Shown piece after piece: positions 32,640 through 43,371 of a stretch of DNA of 64,000 bases (position 1 is its first letter; every line of letters starts with the position of its first letter). The notes beneath the pieces are model-generated. The model made no database searches and was not told where the DNA came from. It saw only the letters and a program-made list of their open reading frames with translations. Source of the stretch: Rhipicephalus microplus (Eukaryota > Arthropoda > Arachnida > Ixodida > Ixodidae); NCBI RefSeq assembly GCF_043290135.1, contig NC_134701.1, positions 36,607,501-36,671,500 of the forward strand. The letters are read 5' to 3'. Made by a program: the position numbers and the translations under genes.

Positions 32640-32830
32640 GGATAGCGGATTACTTGCGATCGCGCTCAGAAATTTTCACGTTTAACCATGCAAAGTCATC
32701 TGGCGTACAAATATATTCAAGGGTGCCTGAAAGCTCAATGCTTGGGCGGCTTTTCTTTATTATTTATATGAATGACATAGCCAAGATAATCAGTAACACC
32801 CAATCAAACATAGGGGGGGAATACAATAGG
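32640..32830 (+). pseudogene. LINE reverse transcriptase fragment
   Basis: The frame 32654-32830 reads YLRSRSEIFTFN then SGVQIYSRVPESSMLGRLFF and IIYMNDIAKII, which follows the CR1/Jockey RT pattern around the GVPQGSVLGPLLFLIYINDL block ahead of the catalytic box. The catalytic aspartates themselves are beyond the break. The fragment is isolated and very short. Confidence 0.6.
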
Positions 32831-33239
32831 TATGTAGTAACAAGTACAGGCACTGCTATAGAATTGACAAAGAAGACGTTGTGGCAGGGGCTCGTGCTGC
32901 TGCTGCTGCTGAAACCGCTGGCTGGTGTCTCGTTGCTGTTCGGCACAATAAACGGTTGCCTTACGAAACTGGGCACCTAAAAGTTTTTGCACACATAGAA
33001 CGACGAATGAAAAAAACCAGACAAAAAGAAACAAGCATGAAAAAAAAAATGCTATAACAAGCAAACCTAATGCAAACACAGTTCAGTAATACAACGTTCA
33101 ATAGAGTAAAAGAAGCAACTTTTTAATATAGGAAAGAGTACAATATAGCAAAAAATATACATAGAATAAATGAGAACTTCCATTCCAATGATTCAGCTGG
33201 TATGGGAAGACTGCTCACGTAGGTAAGAGAGTAGCACTG
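32831..33239. other. Non-coding stretch beside LTR
   Basis: No gene or repeat recognised. (CTG)n-like codons at 32900-32920 are a short trinucleotide run only. Confidence 0.5.
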
Positions 33240-33897
33240 TGTCGTGGTTAGGTTCGTCACATAGCAAGGCGTGTAATGCGAGGAAGATGGAGACAGTGAG
33301 GAAAACAAAAGGAAGTTATATTGGACGAAAAAAAACTATTGCACATACAGTACTAAAGTCGTACACGCAAGCGGTTCACAAACATAAGAAAATAAACAGT
33401 CTCACAGTCTGAGCCGTAACCCGGTGCCTTGATGTGGGACCCGTTGCGTACTCGGGTGCAGTCGTCCCTTGGGTGCCAGGTCAGCATACCACTGTAGAGG
33501 GCATCACCCGATCTAAGAGTAGCCGCGCACTGTCAGCGACGTCGGCTCGGTGGACGTGGTCAGCAGCTCCGGTCTTTCGAGGGCGCTCGCCGTACCGGAG
33601 ATGTCCACAGGACCACTCACCCAGAACTCTTGCTTGGCCACGCCGACACGCCGGGCCCCGTCGACGTCAATAGCTCGAGAACTGGAACCCGGCGTTTCGA
33701 ACCTCGCGCATAGTTGCGGGTTCGCCCTAGGCTCCCTTGCGTCGTCTTGTCGGTGTCCGAACAGCTTCGTTCTCCGCGAGCGTCCCTTCTTCTTCTTTCA
33801 ATGGGTGCGGTGCAATGCCCCTTCATTCTTCTCATCTTCTAGGTGATGTGGCGCTGTCGTCTGCTATGCTCGCATTTTTTTAAGCTACTACATAACA
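33240..33897 (-). repeat. 3' LTR of Gmr1-like element
   Basis: Aligns along its full length with 38821-39480, including the shared TAGGTTCGTCACATAGCAAG and CTTGGCCACGCCGACACGCC segments. Differences are scattered single bases. A transcription end signal is not obvious. Confidence 0.92.
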
Positions 33898-34161
33898 TCA
33901 CCCCCCACTTAAGAAAGTTCTTCCGGTAGAGGGCACTGGGGACACGTTCGTCCGCTGTAGGAAACACACACGTAAGCACCACTGATTACTATAGCAGTTC
34001 CGAGCCCCGCACACTCGGCACATTCAGTCACAAAAGTACACACCAGGAAAAAAAAGAAGCAAGTCACAGAACTAAAGCGTCATGATACTTGTATCGCGCT
34101 GCAAGGTTCACATCATAAGCTAATAATACCACTGAGCATCGATTCTTCGTACAGACGTTGC

Positions 34162-35700
34162 TCACGGAGTTGGCAAACGGCTCATGTAATCTGCACCTAT
34201 GTTGTCTCTGCCTTTGATATACTCGACCGAAAAGTCGTACTCCATAAGAATGAGGCTCCACCGTAACACGCGGCTTTTCACATGCTTGGCCGACTTGATG
34301 TACACAAGCGGTTTGTGGTCACTCTGTAGAATGAATGTGCGTCCAAATAGGTAGATATGAAATTTCCGAACCGCCCACGTAAGAGCCAGGGTCTCTCGCT
34401 CTACTGTAGCGTAAGCAGCCTCACGTGGTTGTAGTCTACGGCTTGCGTATGACACTGAATGCAGTATTCCTTCGTGACGCTGCATGAGTATGGCACCTAC
34501 ACTTCTCTATGATGCATCGGTGCGGAGTACAAACGGTTTCGAAAAATCAGGTACCTTTAGAATGGGTGGCGTAGATAGCAAAACCTTGAGTCCATCAAAA
34601 GACATCTGTTCTCGTTCTCCCCAGAGGACTTTGTTTGGAGCCCTCTTCTTGGTCAATTCGGTCAGTGGGTAAGAAACTTCAGAGTAGTGAGGCACGAAAT
34701 CTCTGTAATAACCTGTAAGGCCCAAGAACGAGCATACTTCTTTTTTAGTTTGTGGACGCTTCGTAGCCTGTATTTTGTCGAGCGTTTAGACCTGTGGTCG
34801 AATAATGCCTTGCCCAATAAAATGACCAAGAAATTTGACTGACTCTTGACCAATCTCACTCTTTGTTGGCCGAATGGTCAAACCAGCGTCGCGAACTCGC
34901 TTGAGAAAAGACTCAAATATAGCTATATGTTCTGCCCAGGTTTCAGTAGCAATGAGCACATCGTCAAAGTAGTAATAAACGTGCGGTACGTCTCCTACCA
35001 CTTTCCTCATGAGGCGGTTAAACACAGCTGAGGCGGTTTTAATACCAAACGGCATGAATCTAACTTGATACAGTCCTGATTCTGTCGAAAAAGCAGTCAC
35101 TGGTTTCGAGCCTTGTTCTATTGGAACCTGCCAGTAGCCCTTAGCGAAGTCAAACTTTGAAAAGTATTTTGCTTGTCCAAGTTTACCAAAGATGATGTCT
35201 ACTCGGGGTATAGGCTCGTTATCATTGACTATAATCTTGTTAAGTTGTCTGAAATCGATGCACAAACGCATCGTTCCGTCCTTCTTCACAACTACTATAG
35301 GTGAATTGTAAGCAGACTCCGATGGTTCTATGACACCTTGTCACAGCATGTCTGCTATTTCTTTCTGTACCGCTTCTTGGGTAGCAAATGGCATAAAATA
35401 TGGCCGCATGCTTACGGGTTTATCTGTGGTCAATCTTAGCTTGCACTGTACGAGGTGCGTTTTGCCAGGAACTTCCGTAAATACATTGTCGTACCTGGTC
35501 AATAAGTTGGTGACTTGCACGTGCTGGGTAGGAGAAAGTGACTCCGATATGCTTACGTCAGCAGACGATTCCTTTCGTTGGAATGGTACGCATAATAGCT
35601 CGTCACTTTCAATGTCATCCGCCTGGCAAACAGCTGATGCTTCATGCGGTGGTGCAGGCGGCCGTTCCTCATACTTTTTCAGTAGGTTTATATGGAATGG
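34162..35700 (-). pseudogene. Gmr1-like RT-RNase H, three stops
   Basis: The RT region begins after integrase around 35560 (SLSPTQHVQVTNLL, VQCKLRLTTDKPV) and continues through a TGA at 35343-35341 into MRLCIDFRQLNKII, FSKFDFAKGYWQVP and FMPFGIKTASAVF. The catalytic box YYYFDDVLIAT lies near 34980 and the thumb VKFLGHFIGQG near 34815. A second stop precedes FLGLTGYYRDFVPHYSEVSY (34735 region). RNase H has FVLRTDAS, a TAG at 34509-34507, then VERETLALTWAVRKF and QSDHKPLVYI (34400-34310), ending NIGADYMSRLPT. Apart from the stops and one possible short frameshift the phase is kept, so the copy is fairly young. Confidence 0.85.
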
Positions 35701-36760
35701 CGTGCTTCTGGTACCAAGGTCAATTAAATAGTCGACATCATTTCTCTTCTCAAGGTCATTAAAGGGTCCCTTCCACGTCAGAACCGATTCGTTGGTATCC
35801 GATGGAAGCAGAAGCAGAACCTTGTCTCCAGGGGATAATTGACGTGGTCTGGCCTTTTGGTCATAATGCTTCTTTTGTACTATCTTCGCTTTCTGAAGCT
35901 CCTCCTTGACTAAACGGCAGGTGTCTTCAAGACGATTCCGCAGTTCGACTACGTACCCGTAGGATGTTTTTACATCATCATCAAGACGATCAGCGGCCCA
36001 TAATTTTTTCAATATCGCCAGGGGACCTCTGACGTAACGGCCGTAGAGCAAGTCGAACGGGGAGAAGCCTAAGCTCGACTGGGGAACTTCGCAATAAGCG
36101 AAGAGTAAGGGCGCCAGGTACCGGTCCCATTTCTTCGGACACTCCTGACACATTCTTCTTATCATTTGTTTCAGGGTGCCGTTGAACCTCTCTACCAGGC
36201 CATTAGCCATGGGATGATATGGGGTTGTTGACAATTGTTTAAAGGAGAGAAGTCGGCTTAGCTCCTTCATTAGGCGTGACGAGAATGACGTGCCTCTGTC
36301 GCTGATTATCTCCCGCAGAACACCTACACAAGAAAACATCTCCAGAAGTGCCTCAGCGACTTTCTCCGTCTCGATGCTCAGCAGTGCTACAGCATCCGGA
36401 TAACGCCTTGCCATGTCCTCAGTACATACTTGTTTCCGCCCTCTGACATCGGTAATAATGGACCCACAATATCAATGGCTACTCTCTTGAATGGTGTGTC
36501 ATTTATAGGAGTATTGCCGAGAGGTACACGACCCACCAAGTGCTTGGAAATAGTTCTTTGACATATATCACACGATTTAAGAAATCGTGTGATGTCTGAC
36601 TGAACCCCTGGCCAGTAGAACTCTTCGAGTACCCGGTCTGTAGTTCGCTTATTTCCCTGATGGCCCGAAAGAATGCCTTCGTGGGCCATTTTCATAACAA
36701 AATGTCGGAGACACCTTTGTACCACAAGCTGATTCACCTGCCTCTTAGAGTGAAGGCTGT
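35700..36760 (-). pseudogene. Gmr1-like integrase, one frameshift
   Basis: Located between protease and RT. The zinc domain reads HEGILSGHQGNKRT with SCDICQRTISKH (36690-36540, HHCC). The catalytic core reads RVAIDIVGPLLP (first D, near 36470), SDRGTSF (second D, near 36300) and PYHPMANGLVERFNGTLKQM with the catalytic E (near 36200). A frameshift near 36410 breaks the core between the first and second aspartates. A GPF-type C-terminal module (LTWKGPFNDLEKR, near 35775) follows a KARPRQLSPGDKVLLLLP segment. The presence of the GPF module is a gypsy trait. Confidence 0.85.
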
Positions 36761-37391
36761 ACTTGCGATAGAGGATTCTGTTCTTCATAAAGAATAATAA
36801 TTTAGCAAACCTTGCCTTGACCTTTTTGTTAACGGCTTCAAAGCATTTCCGCAGGCTGCTGTCTTCCTCCTGTTTGGTTCTAAAGTCCTGTGGCCTGATG
36901 TCCAAGGGGTTAATAACTGGAGCCGGAAATAGATGTGGATTTCTTGCCTGTCGGTTTACTGCAGCAACTTTTGTCTTGAAACGTGTTTTCCTTGCAGCCG
37001 ACATCGAAGTCTTTGCATACAAGGGTTTGTGTGCAGAACCGGATTTTTCTGTGCCAGAACACTTTTCTGCAGTGTTCCGGGTGTAAAGACGGCTCTTCCA
37101 ACTGTTATCAGGGTTGTGAGCATCTCGAACGCCTTCCACATTTCCTAAGACATCATATAAAGGAGTATCCATACAAAGGGCTTGAGTTTTGCCAGTGAAG
37201 AAAGGTGAAAAAATTTCCACATGTGCTTCAGGCAGCTTCATCAACCGTCCATCCAAGAGGTAAATCGAGGAAGTCTTTCCAATCAGCTTGCTATCCGCCA
37301 CAAGAGACCTTTTGACAATGATTGAATCGCATCCGGTATCTCGCAGTACTGTTGCGGGATATCCTTCGAGTACACCTCTGCCTGTGGGCAT
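36760..37391 (-). pseudogene. Gmr1-like aspartic protease
   Basis: The frame contains ATVLRDTGCDSIIVKR, a retroviral-type aspartic protease active site (DTG), near 37345, followed by a flap-like segment SSIYLLDGRLMKLPEAHVEI and the DVLGNV motif. A linker of about 110 residues leads without interruption into the integrase zinc domain. Confidence 0.8.
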
Positions 37392-37460
37392 CGATTTTTC
37401 CTTCAGCTTGGCTGGGTGCCTTTCTGCGCACTTCGGACTATAAGGAACACAAAGGGAAGC

Positions 37461-38741
37461 CTACGACTCTGAATTAATTATCTTGGCTCTATCTCTTTGT
37501 TGAAAAGAGCATGAGGCCTTCTCAATGCTGTTGGCCTTTTTGGAGCAGTCACCTGTTTTATGCCCAGTGCGGCGGCATTTTCCACAAAAGGGTGGCTTTG
37601 TACTTGGACCCTTTGTGTTGGTCCAGCAATCAGCAGCTCTGTGACCCTTTTTGTTGCAAAGGAAACACTGCGGTCTCTCTTTGTCATCTTGCCGCTCAGA
37701 CGTTCGAGTTTGACCTGGAGGCTTGCTCAGGATATCGCTTTTACATTTGCCAAGGTTAATCATCCCCTGGGCCTCCAAGTAGTGGTTTGTAGCCTCCGCA
37801 AGTTTTTCAAGGCTTTCACAGTTTCTTTAAACACAGCAAGTTTCTCATGGCATTGTGCGAGAAACTGCTCCGAGACAATTTTGTCTTGCAGAGCATCGAA
37901 GGTCCGGTCTGTCTTGGCCATTTTTTGTCAATGGTCAATAGACGCCCGGCAAACTCCAAGTAGTGGCCTCCAAGTAGTGGTCTGTAGCCTCCGCAAGTTT
38001 TTCAAGGCTTTCACAGTTTCTTTAAGAAACACAGCGAGTTTCTCATGGCATAGCGCGAGAAACTGCTCCTAGACAATTTTGTCTCGCAGAGCATCGAAGG
38101 TCCGGACTGTCTTGGCCATTTTTTGTCAATGGTCAATAGACGCCCGGCAAACTGTGTGCCCGTTTCATATTATCTGGTTTGGCTAATCAAAATTTTGTCC
38201 GATAGCCTTCTTCTGCGAACCTAAAGCATTGTAGTAGTGTTTTCTTCAACGTTACATAGTCCGTGGCATGTTCAGGTGCCATCCTACCAACTATACTCAA
38301 GGCCTCTCCGGTCAAGTAAAGGCTTAGTGATAGGGCCCATTTGTCTTGCGGCCAATCTTGACTAGTAGCACCACGCTCAAATCGCTGTATATATGCGTCC
38401 AGCTCATGGCGTTCCTCCTTAAAGGCTGGGATGAGTTTATGTGGATTTTGGTAGCTCTGCGTGGTGCCTACGGGCACACCCTCGGTAAGCTGCCCAGTAG
38501 TTGTGCTACCTGCTGTCGCACCTAACTGATGCAACCTTAACTTGAGCTCAAGAACTTCCTTCTCTGCTTGTAATCCAGCGACTGCCTCTGCCTTGGCTTC
38601 TTTCGCGGCATTTCGTTCAGTCAGACGTGCGTCACGTCCCTCTTTTTCGCGTGCGCGTTCTTGGTCTATCCATTCTTTTAGTGCTGACCCACTTAACTCC
38701 AATTCCTTTCTGATCGCCGTCAGCTTATCTGCTTCCATCAT
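37461..38741 (-). pseudogene. Gmr1-like gag with two zinc knuckles
   Basis: Residues encoded from 38741 include a charged coiled-coil-like start (LTERNAAKEAKAEAVAGLQA) and a capsid segment with FKEERHELDAYIQRFERGAT, GEALSIVGRMA and LKKTLLQCFRFAEEGYRTKF, a SCAN-like gag pattern. The capsid is then disrupted by a tandem duplication (37770-38153). Two CCHC knuckles follow at about 37670-37550: CFLCNKKGHRAADC and CGKCRRTGHKTGDC. Confidence 0.8.
37770..38153. repeat. Tandem duplication in gag, 195-bp period
   Basis: The segment beginning GGCCTCCAAGTAGTGG occurs at 37770 and again at 37965, each running to GACGCCCGGCAAACT. The copies differ at several positions and by small indels. Period and indels break the gag frame. 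Confidence 0.9.
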
Positions 38742-38820
38742 CGACCATCACACACACATATGCGATGTGATGTTCTCCTTAGATGTAACAAGAATAGTCC
38801 TGTCTCGCGGACGCCAGATA

Positions 38821-39480
38821 TGTCGAGGTTAGGTTCGTCACATAGCAAGGCGTGTGACGCGAGGAAGATGGAGACAGTGAGGAAAACAAAAAGAAGTTAT
38901 ATTGGACGAAAAAAAAAACTATTGCACATACAGTACTAAAGTCGTACACGCACGCGGTTCACAAACATAAGAAAATAAACAGTCTCACAGTCTGAGCCGT
39001 AACACGGTGCGTTGAAGTGGGACCAGCTGCGTACTCGGAGGCAGTCGTCTCTTGGTTGCCAGGTGAGCATAGCACTGTAGAGGGCATTACCCGGTCTAGG
39101 AGTAGCCGTACACTGTCAGGGATGTCGGCTTGGTGGACGTGGTCAGCAGCTCCGGTCTTTCGAGGGCGCTCGCCGTACCGGAGATGTCCGCAGGACCACT
39201 CACCCAGAACTCTTGCTTGGCCACGCCGACACGCCGTGCCCCGAGGACGTCAATGGCCCGAGGACTGGAACCCGGCCTTTCGCACCTCGCGCGTAGTTGC
39301 GGGTTCGTCCTAGGCTCCCTTGCGACGTCTTGTCGGCGTCCGAACAGCTTCGTTCTCCGCGAGCGTCTCTTCTTCTTCTTTCAATGGGCGCGCTGCAATG
39401 CCCCTTCATTCTTCTCATCTTCCAGGTGATGTGGCGCTGTCGTCTGCTATGCTCGCATTTTTTTAAGCTACTACATTACA
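38821..39480 (-). repeat. 5' LTR of Gmr1-like element
   Basis: Partner of 33240-33897. Together with the 3' LTR it defines the element. It presumably contains the promoter, although no certain TATA box was identified. Confidence 0.92.
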
Positions 39481-39489
39481 GGCTGACTA

Positions 39490-39965
39490 GAAACTAGTTT
39501 GTTATATGATATTTGCAGTATTGTGCGGAAGGGTGTTCCACTCGTTTATTGATAAAACCAAAGAAGAGTGTATATATTTTACCGTGCGAGCAAATAGTGG
39601 ACGCACCTTGTGATGGGAATCACATTGGGCTGAAATGTTTATAGCTGAGTGAATGAATTTCCGTGAGAAAGAACTGTTGCTAAAGTACAAGCTGTGAAAA
39701 AAAGATAATCTGGAATATTTTCTGTGTGTAATGAGTGGTAATATACCAACAGTTCTTTTTATTGAGGATACGCAGTGAAAATGTGAATATAAGAAATCAA
39801 TAAACTTAGTGGTTTCATTTTGAATTGACTCAAGCATGTCAGAAAGATATGCTTGGTGAAGATGCCATATTTTAGAAGCATACTCTAAGGATGATTTAAT
39901 GAGTGAATTAAATGCCTGAAGTTTAGTATCTGAAATAGCCAGACGTAGACAGCATTTTAGCAATG
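39490..39965 (-). pseudogene. CR1/Jockey-like LINE RT C-terminus
   Basis: A 153-codon minus-strand frame reads AFNSLIKSSLEYASKIWHLH, LESIQNETTKFIDF and ends SINEWNTLPHNTANII. The LYxxLVRSxLEYAxxVW...Q....LE.VQ...xRFI pattern is the conserved region after the RT thumb of CR1/Jockey-type LINEs, and the closing WN.LP...V segment is the usual end. The frame is open throughout although 5'-truncated. Confidence 0.62.
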
Positions 39966-39974
39966 TCTTCGCTA

Positions 39975-40207
39975 CACTTACAACAAAAATCCATCAAGGT
40001 TACAGAGGTTGATTAGTTCTGGATCGTCTATGCCCTCATCGTTAATCCTTGATGGCCAATCTTCCTCAAACTCTGAAGCTATAATGTTTACTTCAAATCT
40101 TTTCTTTATACCGATAATGGCATCACTCTCCTTTTACGCATGCAGCAAAGAAACTACCAGTTTTTCCTGATCCTGAATTGAGCTCCTCTGAAGTACATAA
40201 CCTAATA
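39975..40207 (-). other. Short unassigned open segment
   Basis: On the minus strand about 40143-39980 reads SDAIIGIKKRFEVNIIASEF with EEDWPSRINDEGIDDPELIN and then NLCNLDGFLL and a stop. It has coding-like composition but no recognised family. It could be a LINE or transposase remnant or chance. Confidence 0.25.
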
Positions 40208-40435
40208 CAGTCGAAACCCGCAATAGCGAAACCCCGCGAGTACGCGATCCCCACGGCAATGTAATATTTCCGGATCCCTGGCGAACGTTCATAGAAGCCC
40301 ATGTATTACATGTCTCGCGACAACAAAATGTTTTTAGACAGTGATCTCGCATTAACGAATTTTCTACCATGGTGCGGGCCTTGTTTTACTCTCCCACCAA
40401 AGGTTAACTGCCGAAAATATGCTTGTATGTGTGTT

Positions 40436-41238
40436 CATCATCATCATCATCATCAGCCTGACTACATTCACTGTAGGACAAAGGCCTCTCCCATGTTCCG
40501 CCAGTTAACCCGGTCCTGTGCTTTCTGCTGCCAATTTCTACCCACAAACTTGTCCACAAACTTGTTAATCTCATCTGCCCACCTAACCTTCTGTCTCCCC
40601 CTAACTCGCTTGCTTTCTCTGGGAATCCAGTTAGTTACCCTTAATGACCAGCGGTTATCCTGTCTATGACGCGCTACGTGCACGACCCATGCCCATTTTC
40701 TCTTCTTGATTTCAACTACGGTATCCTTAACCCCCATTTGTTCCCTAATCCACCCTGCTCTCTTCTTGTCTCTTAAGGTTACACCTATCATTTTTCTTTC
40801 CATTGCTCGCTGTGTCATCCTCAATTTAAGCTGAACCCTTTTTGTAAGTCTCCAGGCTTCTGCTTCGTAGCTAAGTACCGGCAAGATACAGCTGTTATAT
40901 ATACCTTCCTTTTAAGGGATAGTGGCAAGCTACCTGTCATAATTTGAGAGTGCTTGCCAAATGTGCTCCACCACATTCTTATTCTTCTAGTTACTCCAAT
41001 CTCGTGGTTCGGCTCCGCGGTTATTACCTGCCATAAGTAGACATAGTCTTTTACAACTTGAAGTGCACAATTACCTATCTCGAAGCACTGCTCTCTTCCG
41101 AGGTTGTTGTACATTATTTTCGTTTTCTGCAGATTAATTTTAAGACCCAGCTTTCTTCTCTCCATGCCTAACTCTGTAATCATCAGTTGCAATTCGTCGC
41201 CTGAGTTACTCAGCAATGCAATGTCATCGGCGAAGCGC
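40436..41238 (-). mobile_element. RTE LINE copy inside Tigger, 5'-truncated
   Basis: Minus-strand copy starting within the RT catalytic box (FADDIALLSNSGDELQLMI) and ending with a (CTGATGATG)n tail. It is flanked by the 10-bp duplication TATGTGTGTT at 40426-40435 and 41239-41248. The coding frame has a single shift near 40885. The C-terminal part (KKRKWAWVVHVARH) has W in place of the stop found at 3838 in the first copy. Confidence 0.9.
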
Positions 41239-41593
41239 TATGTGTGTTATGCGCACTCAAAATTTGTAAACATCTGCTTTTGCCGCGCTAGCGTGGGTAC
41301 CTCCCTTTTTGTTTACTTAAATAGGCGATGGGGTCTGTGTCCGACAACATGCCTGGCCACACTGCAGCAGGCGATGGCAAATGATCATGCTGGAGTGCAG
41401 ATGGCGCAGTCGAACGAGCTCAACAGGCATAAGCAACAACAACAGTTGGAATCAATCAAAAGGACGAAGACTGGAACTGGTTGCGAAATCGAGATGAAGT
41501 TACAATGACGCCTGAGAAAACCTTGACGCCGGAAGTGGATTCTTTGTTGATCGCAGAGAACCCGCTTCCGGCGTCAAGCTACGAAGCTCACTG

Positions 41594-42282
41594 CACTTCC
41601 TTCTTTTCAACTGCACTTCCGTTCTGCAGCCGCTCGACCAAGGCGTAATTCGGAGCGTCAGGTGCGTCTACAGGGAGAGGTTGATCCAGCGTCTTCTACT
41701 CAACCTCCGCCACAAGCGTCCCACCCCCGTCAACTTGTGCATGGCTTTCGAGATGGTGGCCGCTGCATGCATTGCAACATCCCCGTCACTGATTGAGAAC
41801 TGCTTCAAGCACGCGGGCATCCCCACCACCGTGCAAGCATCACGCACAAATTGCGCTTCGGCCTCACCAGACACAGATTTGGATGAAGGCGCACTTGATG
41901 GCGAGAGTGGTGGCAGTGCAGTGCATCTATCCCTGACCAATGCCTGGGGAGAACTTTGAGCCAACGACATCGACATCCCAGATAAACTCACCGTTGATGC
42001 GTTCGTTTGCGCCGATGATGACGTAGTCGTGTACGAGGAAGTGACTGACGAGGCCATTATCGAAAGCGTGCACGAAGCTGATGACACCGAAGATTGAGAA
42101 GAGACGCACGCGGAGAAACCCAACCCGCGGGTTGTTTTGTATGCGCGGGACACCTTTCGCTCCTTCTTCGGCGCACATGGTGACGACGTAGCAATGGACC
42201 ACTTTTTCCAGTGCGAAGAGAGAACTTTGAAGTTGTTGCATGGCAAGGGTCGGCAAAGTAAGTTGACCGACTTCTGGCAATA
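41594..42282 (+). pseudogene. Tigger transposase C-terminal half
   Basis: The plus-strand frame reads NCTSVLQPLDQGVIRSVRCV, then LINLCMAF-like sequence, TSPSLIENCFKHAGIP, a TGA at 41957-41959, and the acidic tail FVCADDDVVVYEEVTDEAII. The LQPLDQGVI motif immediately follows the DDE core in Tigger proteins, so the core itself has been lost. A second stop occurs near 42094, then the frame runs to KGRQSKLTDFWQ. Confidence 0.8.
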
Positions 42283-42403
42283 AATTTTCGTTCTGCTGGC
42301 CGTATCACTGCTTTTATGTCTCATACTCCCGGCAACGAAATTCTCGCGAAAACGAAATTTTTCGGTTTCCCCGGCAATTTCGTTACAGCGGGTTTTGACT
42401 GTA

Positions 42404-43371
42404 GTATTTTTGAAGTTACGAAACACTCCGGCCCAGGCGGTATGCCAAATATATTTTCACAGTAGTATTCAGTATGGTATGTTAATTATCTTACCATAAT
42501 ATTAAGAGATTACATCTCTGCAACAGTTCTGCAACTCTGGAAATTAGCAAGTGCCATGCCTTAAGTCCCAAAACAAGCAAACACCAAATTATAGGCCAAT
42601 ATCTACATTTTCTATACGAGCTCCACACTTTAGGAGCATATAATCAACAGATACTATGTAAAATACGTGTGAATACTATGTAAAATACCAGTCAGTATGT
42701 ACAGAATCGTGGCATAAACGTGGAAGAGCATCATAAGTTAGATCGTACTGCAAACTGCGTGCGACCAGTTCAACCGTGCCATCACAACGACAGAGTTGTG
42801 GCCAACTGTGTCCTTGACTACAAACGAGGGCCATTGTCATCAGCAGCATTCCAAGCTAGACTAAACCACATCCGAGACCTGCGACCGCTACGACATAGCC
42901 AGTGCTGCCCACCAGACACGCTTATGGTAAATCCGCAAGCCAAGTCGCAGCATGGCCAAGACAGACTGCTGCGATATAGTCACCCCTACCAAAACTTCAT
43001 GCGCCTGCATTCATAGCCAAGTGTAATGAGGAAGATTGACATCGAGGTTTTGCTGCGTGAGCAGTTGGCGTGAAGCAGAAAAGGATGAAGGGAGAACAAA
43101 AAAAGCCGGTTCACAGCAAGGGCATTGTCTCTTAGCTCTCTTGTCACAAAGAGTTGAAGTTGAGTGGCAATGCAGACCATGCTACTTCAAGTCAATCCAA
43201 TAGTGAAACCATTCTAGTTGATGACCATGCAAAAACTAAGAAACTTGGATCACAAAGCACCATTATTTAGCAAAAATAAAATCAAGCTTTCAAAAGAAAT
43301 CACAGAAGTCCAAAATGCCTGTAACCAATACATACTAGTGCGTGTTTTTATGAGCTCAAATGATTAGTCAC
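42404..43371. other. Intron sequence downstream of the 43.5-kb exon
   Basis: No coding or repeat feature recognised. It lies between the exon donor at 43371 and the right end of the Tigger element. Confidence 0.5.

Larger units (their letters stand above)
33240..39480 (-). mobile_element. Gmr1-like Ty3/gypsy element (INT before RT)
   Basis: A 6.2-kb LTR retrotransposon on the minus strand. LTRs lie at 38821-39480 (5') and 33240-33897 (3'), start TGTTATGTAGTAGC or TGTAATGTAGTAGC, and end CGACA. A polypurine tract AAGTGGGGGGTGA directly precedes the 3' LTR. The primer site TGGCGTCCGCGAGAC starts a few bases after the 5' LTR. In transcription order the domains are gag, two CCHC knuckles, protease, integrase, reverse transcriptase, RNase H. 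Integrase ahead of RT is the Ty1/copia order, yet the RT and integrase are gypsy-like. This combination is known from Gmr1-like elements. The LTRs differ by a few percent to my eye. No clear target-site duplication is seen (CACTG versus GGCTG). Confidence 0.88.
40208..42401 (+). mobile_element. Tigger/pogo transposon carrying an RTE insertion
   Basis: TA lies at 40206-40207 and 42402-42403. The left end CAGTCGAAACCCGCAATAGC and the right end read inward, CAGTCAAAACCCGCTGTAAC, are terminal inverted repeats. Without the 803-bp RTE insert plus duplication it is about 1.4 kb. It carries the C-terminal half of a transposase. A small perfect inverted pair, GACGCCGGAAGTGGATTC and its approximate complement, lies at 41528-41580. 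Confidence 0.82.

Noticed and set aside
33235..39485. Target-site duplication for the Gmr1-like element
   Set aside because: Flanks are CACTG and GGCTG, only three of five matching, so I do not claim a duplication.
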